Assembly: GCA_902802815.1 (NCBI GenBank) | Contig: CADCNQ010000007.1 | Span: forward strand, 18,181 to 82,180 | Direction: 5' to 3' | DNA: 64,000 bases | From: an uncultured Bacteroidales bacterium | GTDB taxonomy: Bacteria > Bacteroidota > Bacteroidia > Bacteroidales > Bacteroidaceae | Part shown: one piece after another, positions 39,060 through 47,375 of the stretch | Layout of the letters: each line of letters opens with the position of its first letter | Position numbering within the stretch: position 1 is the stretch's first letter | The notes under the pieces: generated by a model | The model's input: the letters and a program-made list of their open reading frames with translations, nothing else | Told to the model about the DNA's origin: nothing | Databases searched by the model: none | Program-made: the position numbers and the translations under genes

Positions 39060-40801
39060 CGTTTTCTTTTTATCACTACACTGCGGGAAAATACGTCCGG
39101 CCTTTTTTTACATTCCATGCGGGCACAGAATTCGTCTATCTGCTGCGTTGACTCATCGTGGCAACCCACCAATACGCTCTCTGCACAGCCCGACTGTATC
39201 AGACGTCTGGCATCGCGCAAAGCCCACGCCCAGGAGTCGGCCCCGTGACTGTACGTCACATTGTATCCGTGACACCCCAGCCGGATGGCAACACTGCTCC
39301 CTATTGTATTATGTGTGCTCTGCATGAAAAGCGTCGGTTTCAACAGAGATTCACCGTTCTCGCACATATCCTCAAGGAACAGTTCGCTGTTTTCTATCAT
39401 ACCAAGACCGGTCGCCGTGATTATGGCATCGGGACTGTCGACACCTGCTTCCGCCAACGCTCTGCACGATGTGAGTGTGGCAGCTTTGAGGAGTTTACCC
39501 ATGCGTCGCGACTCTCTGGGAGAAATGATATCCTTGGAGTCCTGCAACTGCTCCAGCCCGCTGATCACACTCTCCGAAACAGTCTCCGTCTCCACACCGC
39601 TGTCCGTAGCAGGAATATCCCGCAATGCGTACCGGCTGATTATCATCGATGAATCATTACCCCCGAATCCAAACGAATTGCACATCACGTTGTCTATTTG
39701 TCTGCTCACCGCGCCCACAGAAGGCAATATGCCGTCGGGCATAGCATGCTGCCAACCCAGATTAGAGGGAATGAAACCGTTTTCCATTGCCAGCATACTT
39801 ATCACCAGTTCTATTGCCCCGGATGCCGATGTCGTATGTCCTGTGTACGACTTCGTGCTGGACACCGGCGGCAGCTGCTCGCCGAACACTCTCTTTATCG
39901 CCATGCTCTCGGAACTGTCATTATTGGGTGTCCCGGTGCCGTGTGCATTGATGTAATGGATGTCTTCCCCGTTCAGTCCCGACATCTCCAAAGCCCGGCT
40001 CATTGCCAGATACGCACCTTCCCCGTCCTCCGACGAGGCTGTCTGATGGAAGGCATCGCAGGTGTTGGCATATCCGCTGACATACGCTCTCTTGCGCCCT
40101 TGCGTCTCACCCTCTCTGGCAAGCACCACAAAAGCAGCTCCCTCACCCAGATTCAATCCCGCTCGCGACTCATCAAACGGGCGGCAGCGCTCCTTGTCCA
40201 GAATCATCAGCGTGTTGAATCCGTTGAGATGAAACTTCGTGAGAGCCTCCGAACCGCCTGCAATCACAATATCGGCTTCACCGCTTCTCAGCATCTCTGC
40301 TCCGAGGATGACGGCATTCAGCGCAGAAGAGCAGGCCGTGCTGACGGTGCACGTCTCACCGCTCAGGCCGCACAGGTCTGCAATATCCTTTGTGGAACTG
40401 CCGCAATCGTGCTTTCTCAGTATCGGCAGCAAAGTATCGTCGTGTTTCAGTTCAGAGAAATATCTCTCCGTGATATCCATACCACCGACAGTAGTACCGT
40501 TAATAAGCGCAATCCTGAGACCTTCGTCCGCAGTGATTCCAGCATCCTTCATTGCCTGTCTGACGGCAAGCGCACCCATCAGCGATGTTCTGCTCACAAG
40601 GCGCTCGCGAGGCACTCCCAAAAGCACCTTCATCTCGTCGTCCGACATTTTCACCTCGCCCACAGGAAGTTCCCGGTGCTCCGACTTGAGATAACGCATC
40701 GTACCGATGCCGGACTCCCCGTTCCTCAGAGAGGCGAGCACCTCAGAGGAATCATTGCCGATAGCTGATACTATACCTACTCCTGTGATAACAGTCCTCA
40801 T
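39056..40801 (-). CDS. Ketosynthase fused to a degenerate second ketosynthase half
   Basis: 581 aa. Residues 1-400 are a complete beta-ketoacyl-ACP synthase: Cys-157 in 'VSTACSSALNA', His-287 in 'INAHGTGTPNND', Lys-317 and His-322 in 'STKSYTGHTTSASG'. Residues about 420-575 are a second N-terminal ketosynthase half ('IITATGLGMIENSELFLED', 'FMQSTHNTIGSSVAIRLGCH'), where 'YNVTYSHGADSWAWAL' replaces the nucleophile-Cys region. The second part matches the chain-length-factor-like family found as a separate gene in proteobacterial aryl-polyene clusters. It probably extends the polyene with the carrier protein just upstream. Confidence 0.88.
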   Translation of the reverse strand: MRTVITGVGIVSAIGNDSSEVLASLRNGESGIGTMRYLKSEHRELPVGEVKMSDDEMKVLLGVPRERLVSRTSLMGALAVRQAMKDAGITADEGLRIALINGTTVGGMDITERYFSELKHDDTLLPILRKHDCGSSTKDIADLCGLSGETCTVSTACSSALNAVILGAEMLRSGEADIVIAGGSEALTKFHLNGFNTLMILDKERCRPFDESRAGLNLGEGAAFVVLAREGETQGRKRAYVSGYANTCDAFHQTASSEDGEGAYLAMSRALEMSGLNGEDIHYINAHGTGTPNNDSSESMAIKRVFGEQLPPVSSTKSYTGHTTSASGAIELVISMLAMENGFIPSNLGWQHAMPDGILPSVGAVSRQIDNVMCNSFGFGGNDSSMIISRYALRDIPATDSGVETETVSESVISGLEQLQDSKDIISPRESRRMGKLLKAATLTSCRALAEAGVDSPDAIITATGLGMIENSELFLEDMCENGESLLKPTLFMQSTHNTIGSSVAIRLGCHGYNVTYSHGADSWAWALRDARRLIQSGCAESVLVGCHDESTQQIDEFCARMECKKRPDVFSRSVVIKRKR

Positions 40802-40804
40802 AAC

Positions 40805-41062
40805 CTATTTCTTGCGATTCTTCTGCACGTATTCGGCAATAGTGTTGACACTCTTGAATATAGCCTTTCCGTCCGATGGTGTTGCCAGACGGATACCGTA
40901 TTTCTTCTCGAGAAGTACAATGAGTTCGAGAGCATCGATGGAATCCAAACCCAAGCCTTCTCCAAAAAGAGGTGCAGCCGGATCTATATCATCTGGAGTC
41001 ACCTCCTCCAGATTCAGCACGTCTATAATCTCCTTTTTGAGTTCCTCTACCAATTCTTCCAT
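40805..41062 (-). CDS. Acyl carrier protein
   Basis: An 85-aa acidic carrier protein with the phosphopantetheine motif 'GLGLDSIDALELI' (Ser-41). It sits 3 bases upstream of the fused ketosynthase gene and 18 bases after the second one, so it is the natural extension-unit carrier of this operon. Confidence 0.9.
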   Translation of the reverse strand: MEELVEELKKEIIDVLNLEEVTPDDIDPAAPLFGEGLGLDSIDALELIVLLEKKYGIRLATPSDGKAIFKSVNTIAEYVQKNRKK

Positions 41063-41080
41063 ATTTATCTTGTTTTGTTT

Positions 41081-42760
41081 TTATCTCGTTTTTATGCACA
41101 TTTCCGATTCAAAGTGCTCTTCATCCGGACAGTCAATCCATCCGCATATCACACTGCGCACGCTTCCGTCCGCAAAAGCACATTCTGTTATGTCGTCCAT
41201 CTGTCTGCCCGATTTCTCCGGCAAAATATAGAACGATGTCTCACCGTGGTATCCGTTTCTTATCGCTATCTCACCGGTGGAGATGTTGGGCAGAGTGTAG
41301 ACGAAATGCGAAGGACTCGGGTAGTAGTTGCCGTCCTCTATCGTACTGAGGAACAGTTTGTCTGCAACTATCGACGATGAGGCGTTGAAGAGTATCACCG
41401 CCCTCTCTTCCGTCTCCTGCGGTGTCTTGCCCTCTGCTTTCAGAAGCAGTTCGGAGGAGATAAAGGCCAGCTTGCTCAGCACATCCATCTTATGAAATTT
41501 CGGATAGTCTCCCACGCAGCTTCTGTACAGTTCCGTCAGCATTGCCTCGCCTCGCTGCTGCATTGCAAGGGTCTCTCCGTCCACGATTACACCGTCCTGC
41601 GTTATATTCACCCTGTGAGCAGTGGTAACGGACGGCAACTCCTTTTTTCCTTCACTTCCCCCCGTACTTTTCGAGAATCGGAGCGCCGCATTGCAACCTC
41701 CGAAACCGGATATGATTTTCAGGAACGAACTTCCCCTCAGAGGTTGCGCCTCACCGGAGATGCTTATCCTGCCCGACACCCCAAGACTGCTGAATCCTCT
41801 CGACGGAAGAGCCTCACCATCGTCTGCAGAACACATCGACAATATCGTCTCCAGTATTCCCGCTGCACCCAGTGTGTGTCCGTACACTCCCTTCAGCGCC
41901 ATCGCCGGTACGTTCTCCATACCGGTACTGCAAAGAGCCACCGACTCCATCTGGTCATTGTATAGTGTCGCCGTGCCGTGCACACTCACGAGAGCCGGCC
42001 GCTCACCGTCCTCCATTGCCGCCCTGATGGCACGGCTGCATCCTTCCGCCGTCTTCGAGGGACTACTTATATGGTATGCGTCGTTCCTCACGCTTCCACC
42101 GCACAATGCCCATGCTGCGCCCGCACCGTCCTCCTCCCTGGAGAAGATGACTGTGGCTGCAGCCTCTCCAAGATTGAGTCCGTAGCGGTCGATGTCAAAC
42201 GGACGGCAGGGTTCCTGCGAAAGAGCCTTCAGCGAAGAGAATCCCGACACCACGAATTTGCCTACACAGTCGGCACCGCACACTACAGCCTTGTCGTAGC
42301 GCCCCGCCTCCAACAGGCGCTGAGCCAGCAGTTGTGCCGAGGCTCCTGAGATGCACGCGTTGCACACCACAACGGGAGATGTCGTCACACCCGTAGCGGA
42401 TGCTATCCTCCTGGCTGATTCCGCCAAACTTACGTACTCTCCTCCGTCTGCCATAATCTCTATGTTCCCCTTTGTGGAAGATATGATGAGCACCACACGC
42501 GGAGAGGACACATCCATATCCGTCCTCTGCAGCGCCTCCCGGATGGAACGCACCGCGAGGGATTCGAATCCCGTCATTCCTTCCACGGAGAGTGCTTTCC
42601 ATTGTGCGTCAGTGAAGAGCGATGCGCAGACGCGTTCCGGTATGCCCCACGGATGCTCACGGACAGCCAGAGAACTTTTTCCGGACTTCACCGCCAGGTA
42701 GTTCTCCTCCGTGGTGAATCCCAGCGGGGACGTTATATTTGTGGACACCACTCTTATCAT
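41081..42760 (-). CDS. Second ketosynthase with C-terminal ketosynthase-like half
   Basis: 559 aa from the ATG at 42760, which forms an ATGA overlap with the dehydratase gene. The triad is intact: Cys-136 in 'VVCNACISGASAQ', His-261 in 'VSVHGTATLYND', Lys-290 and His-295 in 'LKGVYGHTLGAAG'. Residues about 400-559 are a divergent second half ('AVILFNASSSIVADKLFLS', 'FVYTLPNISTGEIAIRNGYH'), parallel to the C-terminal part of the ketosynthase at 39056. Similar layout in both proteins suggests a duplicated fused gene. Substrate preference cannot be read. Confidence 0.85.
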   Translation of the reverse strand: MIRVVSTNITSPLGFTTEENYLAVKSGKSSLAVREHPWGIPERVCASLFTDAQWKALSVEGMTGFESLAVRSIREALQRTDMDVSSPRVVLIISSTKGNIEIMADGGEYVSLAESARRIASATGVTTSPVVVCNACISGASAQLLAQRLLEAGRYDKAVVCGADCVGKFVVSGFSSLKALSQEPCRPFDIDRYGLNLGEAAATVIFSREEDGAGAAWALCGGSVRNDAYHISSPSKTAEGCSRAIRAAMEDGERPALVSVHGTATLYNDQMESVALCSTGMENVPAMALKGVYGHTLGAAGILETILSMCSADDGEALPSRGFSSLGVSGRISISGEAQPLRGSSFLKIISGFGGCNAALRFSKSTGGSEGKKELPSVTTAHRVNITQDGVIVDGETLAMQQRGEAMLTELYRSCVGDYPKFHKMDVLSKLAFISSELLLKAEGKTPQETEERAVILFNASSSIVADKLFLSTIEDGNYYPSPSHFVYTLPNISTGEIAIRNGYHGETSFYILPEKSGRQMDDITECAFADGSVRSVICGWIDCPDEEHFESEMCIKTR

Positions 42761-43209
42761 TTCACCACTATCTTCATTTCGGCTGTTGCCAGCAGTTCCT
42801 CCCCTCTCGTTATCCTTGCTGCGACAAGTGTCATTTCGAACACTTCCTCCTTCAACGTTATCTCCGTAGTGATACGCTCGCCCACCAACGGGCATCCGTG
42901 TATCTCCATTTCCTTTATCGCACCGATGTACCCAGCCTGAATGCCTTTCCCGAGTATGTATTTGTTGATATACCCGATTCGTGCCGCACAAGTTTGGGCG
43001 ATATTCTCTATCAACCCAGGGGCGGTAAATTTTCCGTCCTCCACGAACAGGTTGTCTTCCGGAATCTGCAACGATGTCACCGTGCGCGCCCCGTCGTAGT
43101 GCTCCACAGCGCCTATCATCACGAAAGGTTCCTGCTGCGGAAGCAGTTCGTGCACATCTATCGCACGTACTGCACTGTCGGTAGGGGCACTATAGTCGGT
43201 AGGGGTCAT
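42757..43209 (-). CDS. Hotdog-fold beta-hydroxyacyl-ACP dehydratase-like protein
   Basis: 150 aa from the ATG at 43209 (ATGA overlap with the acyltransferase gene). The hotdog pattern is clear: 'VHELLPQQEPFVMIGAVEHYDG', then 'GKFTAPGLIENIAQTCAARIGY' (shown in part) and 'IHGCPLVGERITTEITL'. The usual catalytic HFPG histidine is not at its position; the equivalent reads 'EDGKFTAPGLIE', a variant I associate with aryl-polyene cluster dehydratases. It may need the partner enzyme at 37324 or use another residue. Confidence 0.82.
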   Translation of the reverse strand: MTPTDYSAPTDSAVRAIDVHELLPQQEPFVMIGAVEHYDGARTVTSLQIPEDNLFVEDGKFTAPGLIENIAQTCAARIGYINKYILGKGIQAGYIGAIKEMEIHGCPLVGERITTEITLKEEVFEMTLVAARITRGEELLATAEMKIVVK

Positions 43210-44084
43210 TTCCAGTATTCGTAATAATTGTACCACTGCTCCGGATACATTCTCAGCATACGCTCCAGTTCCGCCGCATAGGCCCGGCACAACTGTTCCG
43301 TCTGCTCCTTTCTCGCAGCCGTTTTGTCGTAGTCAAGCGCAGTGACGTATATCTTGTATTTCGTGGCTGCGGTCTTCATCACATTCACGGCTATCACGTC
43401 CACACCGCGCGATGTGGCCACCGCAAACGGCCCCATTGGGAACTCCGCCTGCCCGCCCAGAAAAGTCCTCGTCACACTCTTTGCCGAACCGAACATGCGG
43501 TCGGCCGACATGCTCACTATCTCGCCATTGCCCAACGCATTGTTTATCTCGAACATGTGACTCATGTCGCTCCTGATACCTATCATGTTGATATTGTGAG
43601 TATCGAAAAGGCGGTTGCGGTTGTTCATCACAGATTCCTTCTCTCCGGCAAACACCAGGGCGTTGAGTCTCTTCTCCGATGTCAGCGTGTAACCCGCTAT
43701 CTCATAGTTGCCAATGTGTGCGCTCAGTTGCATGAAACCCTCCGGCTTTGCGGCGCGAGAGCGAAACACTTCGTATCCCTCTATCTCCACGTCGAATTTC
43801 TTCCCTGCATACATCGCAAACTTGTCCACGACAACCTGCCCGAAAAGGCAGAAATTCCTGTATGTCTTCCACATCGCCCTGAAAGGGGTAAGGCCCCACC
43901 GCTCACGGAAATACCGGTATGTCGTCCGTCTTCCCGGGTTGACCACCAGACAGACGGGCACCACGAACACTGCCACGAGGACATAGAACACCCTCACGTT
44001 GCAGAGTCGGAGCATACGTATCAGCCACTTATGCATCCAACCGTTTCCGTAGGTCGTGCCCGCCCATTCCTTTTCCACAGCCAT
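43206..44084 (-). CDS. LpxL/HtrB-like lysophospholipid acyltransferase
   Basis: A 292-aa membrane-bound acyltransferase from the ATG at 44084, which overlaps the carrier-protein stop by 1 base (TGATG). An N-terminal hydrophobic helix ('RVFYVLVAVFVVPVCLVV') anchors it. The catalytic H-x4-E motif is 'QLSAHIGNYEIAGY'. 'ADRMFGSAKSVTRTFLGGQAEF' resembles the LpxL acyl-binding region. Members of aryl-polyene clusters probably esterify the polyene onto a lipid or sugar. It is the second acyltransferase of the operon besides the GT2 fusion. Confidence 0.85.
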   Translation of the reverse strand: MAVEKEWAGTTYGNGWMHKWLIRMLRLCNVRVFYVLVAVFVVPVCLVVNPGRRTTYRYFRERWGLTPFRAMWKTYRNFCLFGQVVVDKFAMYAGKKFDVEIEGYEVFRSRAAKPEGFMQLSAHIGNYEIAGYTLTSEKRLNALVFAGEKESVMNNRNRLFDTHNINMIGIRSDMSHMFEINNALGNGEIVSMSADRMFGSAKSVTRTFLGGQAEFPMGPFAVATSRGVDVIAVNVMKTAATKYKIYVTALDYDKTAARKEQTEQLCRAYAAELERMLRMYPEQWYNYYEYWK

Positions 44085-44326
44085 CACGCCAGTTTCTTCT
44101 CGATATAATCGTAGAATTCGCCGAGTGTCTTCACTTCCTTCAGTTCGCCGTTCTGTATCTTGAATCCGAAGACGCGGTTCACGATGACTACGATATCCAC
44201 GAAGTCAAGGCTGTCAATGCCGACGTCCTCCTTCAGGCGCGCTTCGGGAAATATCTTTTCCGTGTCTATTTCCAGTTCCTCGATGAGAAAGGCGTTTACC
44301 TTCTCTTCTATTTCTTTTCTCGACAT
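44084..44326 (-). CDS. Acyl carrier protein
   Basis: An 80-aa carrier protein with 'EDVGIDSLDFVDIVVIV' (Ser-39 as phosphopantetheine site). It lies 1 base after the O-methyltransferase and overlaps the LpxL-like gene by 1 base, so it may deliver the chain for terminal transfer. Confidence 0.9.
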   Translation of the reverse strand: MSRKEIEEKVNAFLIEELEIDTEKIFPEARLKEDVGIDSLDFVDIVVIVNRVFGFKIQNGELKEVKTLGEFYDYIEKKLA

Positions 44327-44327
44327 A

Positions 44328-45437
44328 TTATCGTTTTTTGAGTTTACAAACCAATATACTGTGCCCCTGCCCCAGATTGTCGTGTATCTCCTCCACCTCG
44401 AGTCCGGCCTCCTCCACCACGCGGATAATATCCTCCGAGTGATACATCTTACTGTTTCCGTTGGCCATCGCCGTGAAATACAGACTGGTCATAGTCAGGC
44501 AGAATGCCGCGGGTGTGAAGCGCTGTCTGTCCCACAGCGTCTCCATGATATAGAGCTTCGTCTCCTGTGTCATTGCTGACTCAGCGCGCTTCAGTATGCT
44601 CAGCATCTCGTCCTCCGAGAAGCAGTCGAGAAACTGAGACATCCATATCGCGTCCACTCCGCCTTCGCGCCGGGGAAACTGCGCCTCTCTGTCCAGCAGG
44701 TTGACGGCATAGCCGCTGATACGCTCCGCACCATTCCTGCCTCTGACATTATCCCTCATCATATCTATCTGCTGCGGCAGGTCGAGAACGGTCACCTCCA
44801 CCTCACCGTCGTAACCCACACATTGCAACGCCCACTTTCCTGTGTTGCCGCCCACGTCGTAGAGGGATTTTGTCCTGTGCTTGCGGAACACTATTTCCAA
44901 AGCCTCCGGAAACGACGAGTCGCTGTAGAAATGGTCGAATTTCAACCACGATTCCCTCACCTCCTGCGGCAGACTCGACAGCGCCTCATAGAGCGTAGGC
45001 CAGTCACCGAAATGCTCCAAACCGGCCGGACGGCCCTCCTTCAGCGATTCCTCCAGACGGAACAGCCCCTCGTAATTCACCTCGTGGTTGAAGTCCACAT
45101 TCACCCTGACGGCGGGGTCGGTCAGCAGGAACCATCCCGTCTTCGACAGCGTGAAGCGGCCCGTCTCCGTGTTCACCAGCACCGTCCCGATACACAGGGC
45201 TGCCTCCATCAGACATTTCACGGCATAGCCCGAAAGCTTCGTCTCCCGGCTTATCTCGTCCATTGTCATTCCGTTGGACGAATCGCGCAAAAGGTCGAGT
45301 ATGCCGAACTTAAGCATCAGTCTGGACGCCTGAAACACCACCGGTCCCCACGCAATGAACTCGGCCTTTGCCTGGGCCTCCTGTGCCGACAGCTGTTCCT
45401 TCGTGTATGCCTTCTCTAAAACAGGAGATAACTTCAT
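44328..45437 (-). CDS. SAM-dependent O-methyltransferase
   Basis: A 369-aa protein of the plant-type O-methyltransferase layout. A helical dimerisation and substrate domain (about 20-150; 'FGILDLLRDSSNGMTMDEIS') precedes a Rossmann domain with motif I 'SLYDVGGNTGKWALQCVG' and 'VTVLDLPQQIDMMRDNV'. 'VDAIWMSQFLDCFSEDEML' is the later core motif. In aryl polyenes the head ring is often methylated, so it probably tailors the phenolic head. Target oxygen versus carbon cannot be settled from sequence. Confidence 0.85.
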   Translation of the reverse strand: MKLSPVLEKAYTKEQLSAQEAQAKAEFIAWGPVVFQASRLMLKFGILDLLRDSSNGMTMDEISRETKLSGYAVKCLMEAALCIGTVLVNTETGRFTLSKTGWFLLTDPAVRVNVDFNHEVNYEGLFRLEESLKEGRPAGLEHFGDWPTLYEALSSLPQEVRESWLKFDHFYSDSSFPEALEIVFRKHRTKSLYDVGGNTGKWALQCVGYDGEVEVTVLDLPQQIDMMRDNVRGRNGAERISGYAVNLLDREAQFPRREGGVDAIWMSQFLDCFSEDEMLSILKRAESAMTQETKLYIMETLWDRQRFTPAAFCLTMTSLYFTAMANGNSKMYHSEDIIRVVEEAGLEVEEIHDNLGQGHSILVCKLKKR

Positions 45438-45453
45438 GTCCGGAGAGTCTCTT

Positions 45454-45981
45454 TTATTTCAGTTTTGCCACCTTTCCGCCCAGACGCTTGAAGGTCTTTC
45501 CGAAAGACTCTTTACGCACGTAGTCCTTGCCGTCCTCAGCCTCCTCGATGTCCACTTCCGCAAGCGTTGCACCGTTGGAGGTCTTCACAATCTTCAGTGT
45601 GCCCCACATCTTGCCTTCCCACTGCCCTCCGCGCATCACATCGACGTAGGCATCCAGGTTCGTCACCCTGATTACAAACTTGTAGGGAGCTTTCTTCCTG
45701 TTTTTGTCCAGCACAATCCCCTTCGATTTATCGTTGAAACCCTCGATGAACTTATCAGCACAGTCGTTTTTGATGAAAGCGAGATCCTTGCCGAACTCTG
45801 CGGCGGCAGTCTTCTTGTTGTCATATTTTGCGCGGCTCCAGTCAATCACCAGAATGGCATAGGCATCTTCCTTCATCAACTGCTTCAAATCCACCTTGCT
45901 GCTCACCACAGACAGGGGGTTGCCGGCGAATGTCACCACACTAACAAACGTCAACACCAGTGTAAAACAAATCTTTCTCAT
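45454..45981 (-). CDS. Exported protein of unknown function in the polyene operon
   Basis: A 175-aa protein with a signal peptide ('RKICFTLVLTFVSVVTFAG'). The mature sequence is lysine-rich with mixed alpha/beta pattern ('YAILVIDWSRAKYDNKK', 'YKFVIRVTNLDAYVDVMRGG'). I recognise no catalytic motif. It sits 25 bases after the ketosynthase at 46007 and 16 bases before the methyltransferase, so it is cotranscribed. Whether it belongs to polyene assembly or is a passenger is unclear. Confidence 0.7.
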   Translation of the reverse strand: MRKICFTLVLTFVSVVTFAGNPLSVVSSKVDLKQLMKEDAYAILVIDWSRAKYDNKKTAAAEFGKDLAFIKNDCADKFIEGFNDKSKGIVLDKNRKKAPYKFVIRVTNLDAYVDVMRGGQWEGKMWGTLKIVKTSNGATLAEVDIEEAEDGKDYVRKESFGKTFKRLGGKVAKLK

Positions 45982-46006
45982 CGTCGTATGTGTATTATCA
46001 GTTTTT

Positions 46007-47227
46007 CTATATTTTCCTCAGCACCAGAGCACTGTTCGTACCTCCGAAACCGAACGAGTTCGACAGCACCGTCCCCACCGGCATCTCCACCGTTGCGGCA
46101 GCGATATTCAGGCGGGCGGAGTATTCGTCGGGATTCTCGAAATTGATATTGGGAGCCACAAATCCGTCCTGCATCATCAGTATTGAATACACCGCCTCGC
46201 TGGCACCCGCCATCCAGCACTCGTGCCCCGTCATACCCTTGGTACTGCTGATAAGGGCCTTCTTTCCTCTGAATATCCTGTCCAGTGCGATGGCTTCGAA
46301 CATGTCGCCCTGTTCCGTACTCGTGGCGTGGGCATTGATGTAGTCCACCTCGTCTGCCGTGATGCCTGCGTCCTCCATGGCTCTCGTCATGGCTCTGTAC
46401 GAACCCTCGTCGCTCGGCATGTTGATACCACCTCCGTTGCTCGAGAATCCGTAGCCGCACACCTCCGCCAGTATCTTCGCACCGCGTCTCACTGCGTCGT
46501 CATAGCGCTCCAGCACCAGCGATGCCGCTCCTCCGCTCGGCACCAGTCCGTCCCTGTCCCTGTCGAAGGGCCGCGAAGCCTTCTGCGGCTCGTCCGTCCT
46601 CTGTGAGAACGCCCCGATGGCATCAAACGACGTCATCGAGTATTTGTTCACCTCCTGCGCCCCGCCGCACAGCACCGTCCGCTGCAGTCCGTGTTTTATC
46701 ATCACGTAGGCCAGTCCTATGCTGTGGCTGCCGCTGGCACATGCCGCGCTCACACTCATGTTCGCACCGCGCAGATGGAAGGCCGTACTCATATTCATGC
46801 TCACGGTAGAGGTCATCGACTGGAAGATGTTGGCCGAACCTATCAGTTCGGAGTCGTGGGTGGTCTTCATTATCTCGTTCGACTCCACGATGGCCTTTGC
46901 CGACGAGTCGTTGCCGTAGATGATGCCCACCTCGTTGTCTCTCAGATAGTCCTCACCGATACCGGCCATGCCGAAAGCTTCCCTGGATGCCATGTAGGCA
47001 TACTCGGCCTCCTCCGACATACCCATCCTCACACGTCTGTCCACCAGATTCTTCAGATTGGGCTTTGCCACCAGACCCGTGAGGGCGGAATGGTATCCGT
47101 ACTCCAGACGCTCCCCGTCGATGCCGATGCCCGACCGTCCTTCGCGCAGCGACTGCCGCACTTCATCCACATCCGTTCCGATGCACGACCATATACCTAT
47201 ACCGGTTACTACAACTCTGTTCGACAC
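46007..47227 (-). CDS. Ketosynthase, FabF/FabB type, first gene of the polyene operon
   Basis: A 406-aa stand-alone beta-ketoacyl synthase starting at a GTG at 47227. The triad is Cys-163 ('VSAACASGSHSIG'), His-300 ('YINAHATSTEQGD') and His-335 with Lys-330 ('STKGMTGHECWMAG'). It has no fused second half, unlike the two ketosynthases further on. A -7 box lies 53 bases upstream. It may catalyse initiation from the aryl starter. Confidence 0.9.
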   Translation of the reverse strand: MSNRVVVTGIGIWSCIGTDVDEVRQSLREGRSGIGIDGERLEYGYHSALTGLVAKPNLKNLVDRRVRMGMSEEAEYAYMASREAFGMAGIGEDYLRDNEVGIIYGNDSSAKAIVESNEIMKTTHDSELIGSANIFQSMTSTVSMNMSTAFHLRGANMSVSAACASGSHSIGLAYVMIKHGLQRTVLCGGAQEVNKYSMTSFDAIGAFSQRTDEPQKASRPFDRDRDGLVPSGGAASLVLERYDDAVRRGAKILAEVCGYGFSSNGGGINMPSDEGSYRAMTRAMEDAGITADEVDYINAHATSTEQGDMFEAIALDRIFRGKKALISSTKGMTGHECWMAGASEAVYSILMMQDGFVAPNINFENPDEYSARLNIAAATVEMPVGTVLSNSFGFGGTNSALVLRKI

Positions 47228-47279
47228 CGCACTTCTTTCTTTTTTCCTTTGTTACTGCTAAATTGCATTGTCTGCGCGG

Positions 47280-47287
47280 CAAAGTTA
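47280..47287 (-). promoter_or_regulatory. -7 box of the aryl-polyene-type operon
   Basis: Reads TAACTTTG on the minus strand, 52 bases before the GTG at 47227. A TTTG at 47303-47306 lies 15 bases upstream, closer than the usual 19-21 spacing. It is the only clear promoter seen for the 18 genes. Confidence 0.55.
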
Positions 47288-47330
47288 CTAAATTTTCCGC
47301 AGCAAAGAGGAATAATACAGAAAGAATTAT

Positions 47331-47360
47331 ACACTTGCAGCACATTTTTTCTGCAAGTGT
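47331..47360. repeat. Perfect 10-bp inverted repeat upstream of the polyene promoter
   Basis: ACACTTGCAG and CTGCAAGTGT separated by 10 bases (CACATTTTTT). It lies between the DUF1295 stop and the polyene operon promoter. On the minus strand it lacks a good T-run, so it may be an operator as easily as a terminator. Confidence 0.7.
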
Positions 47361-47375
47361 GCATATTGTGCGGTT

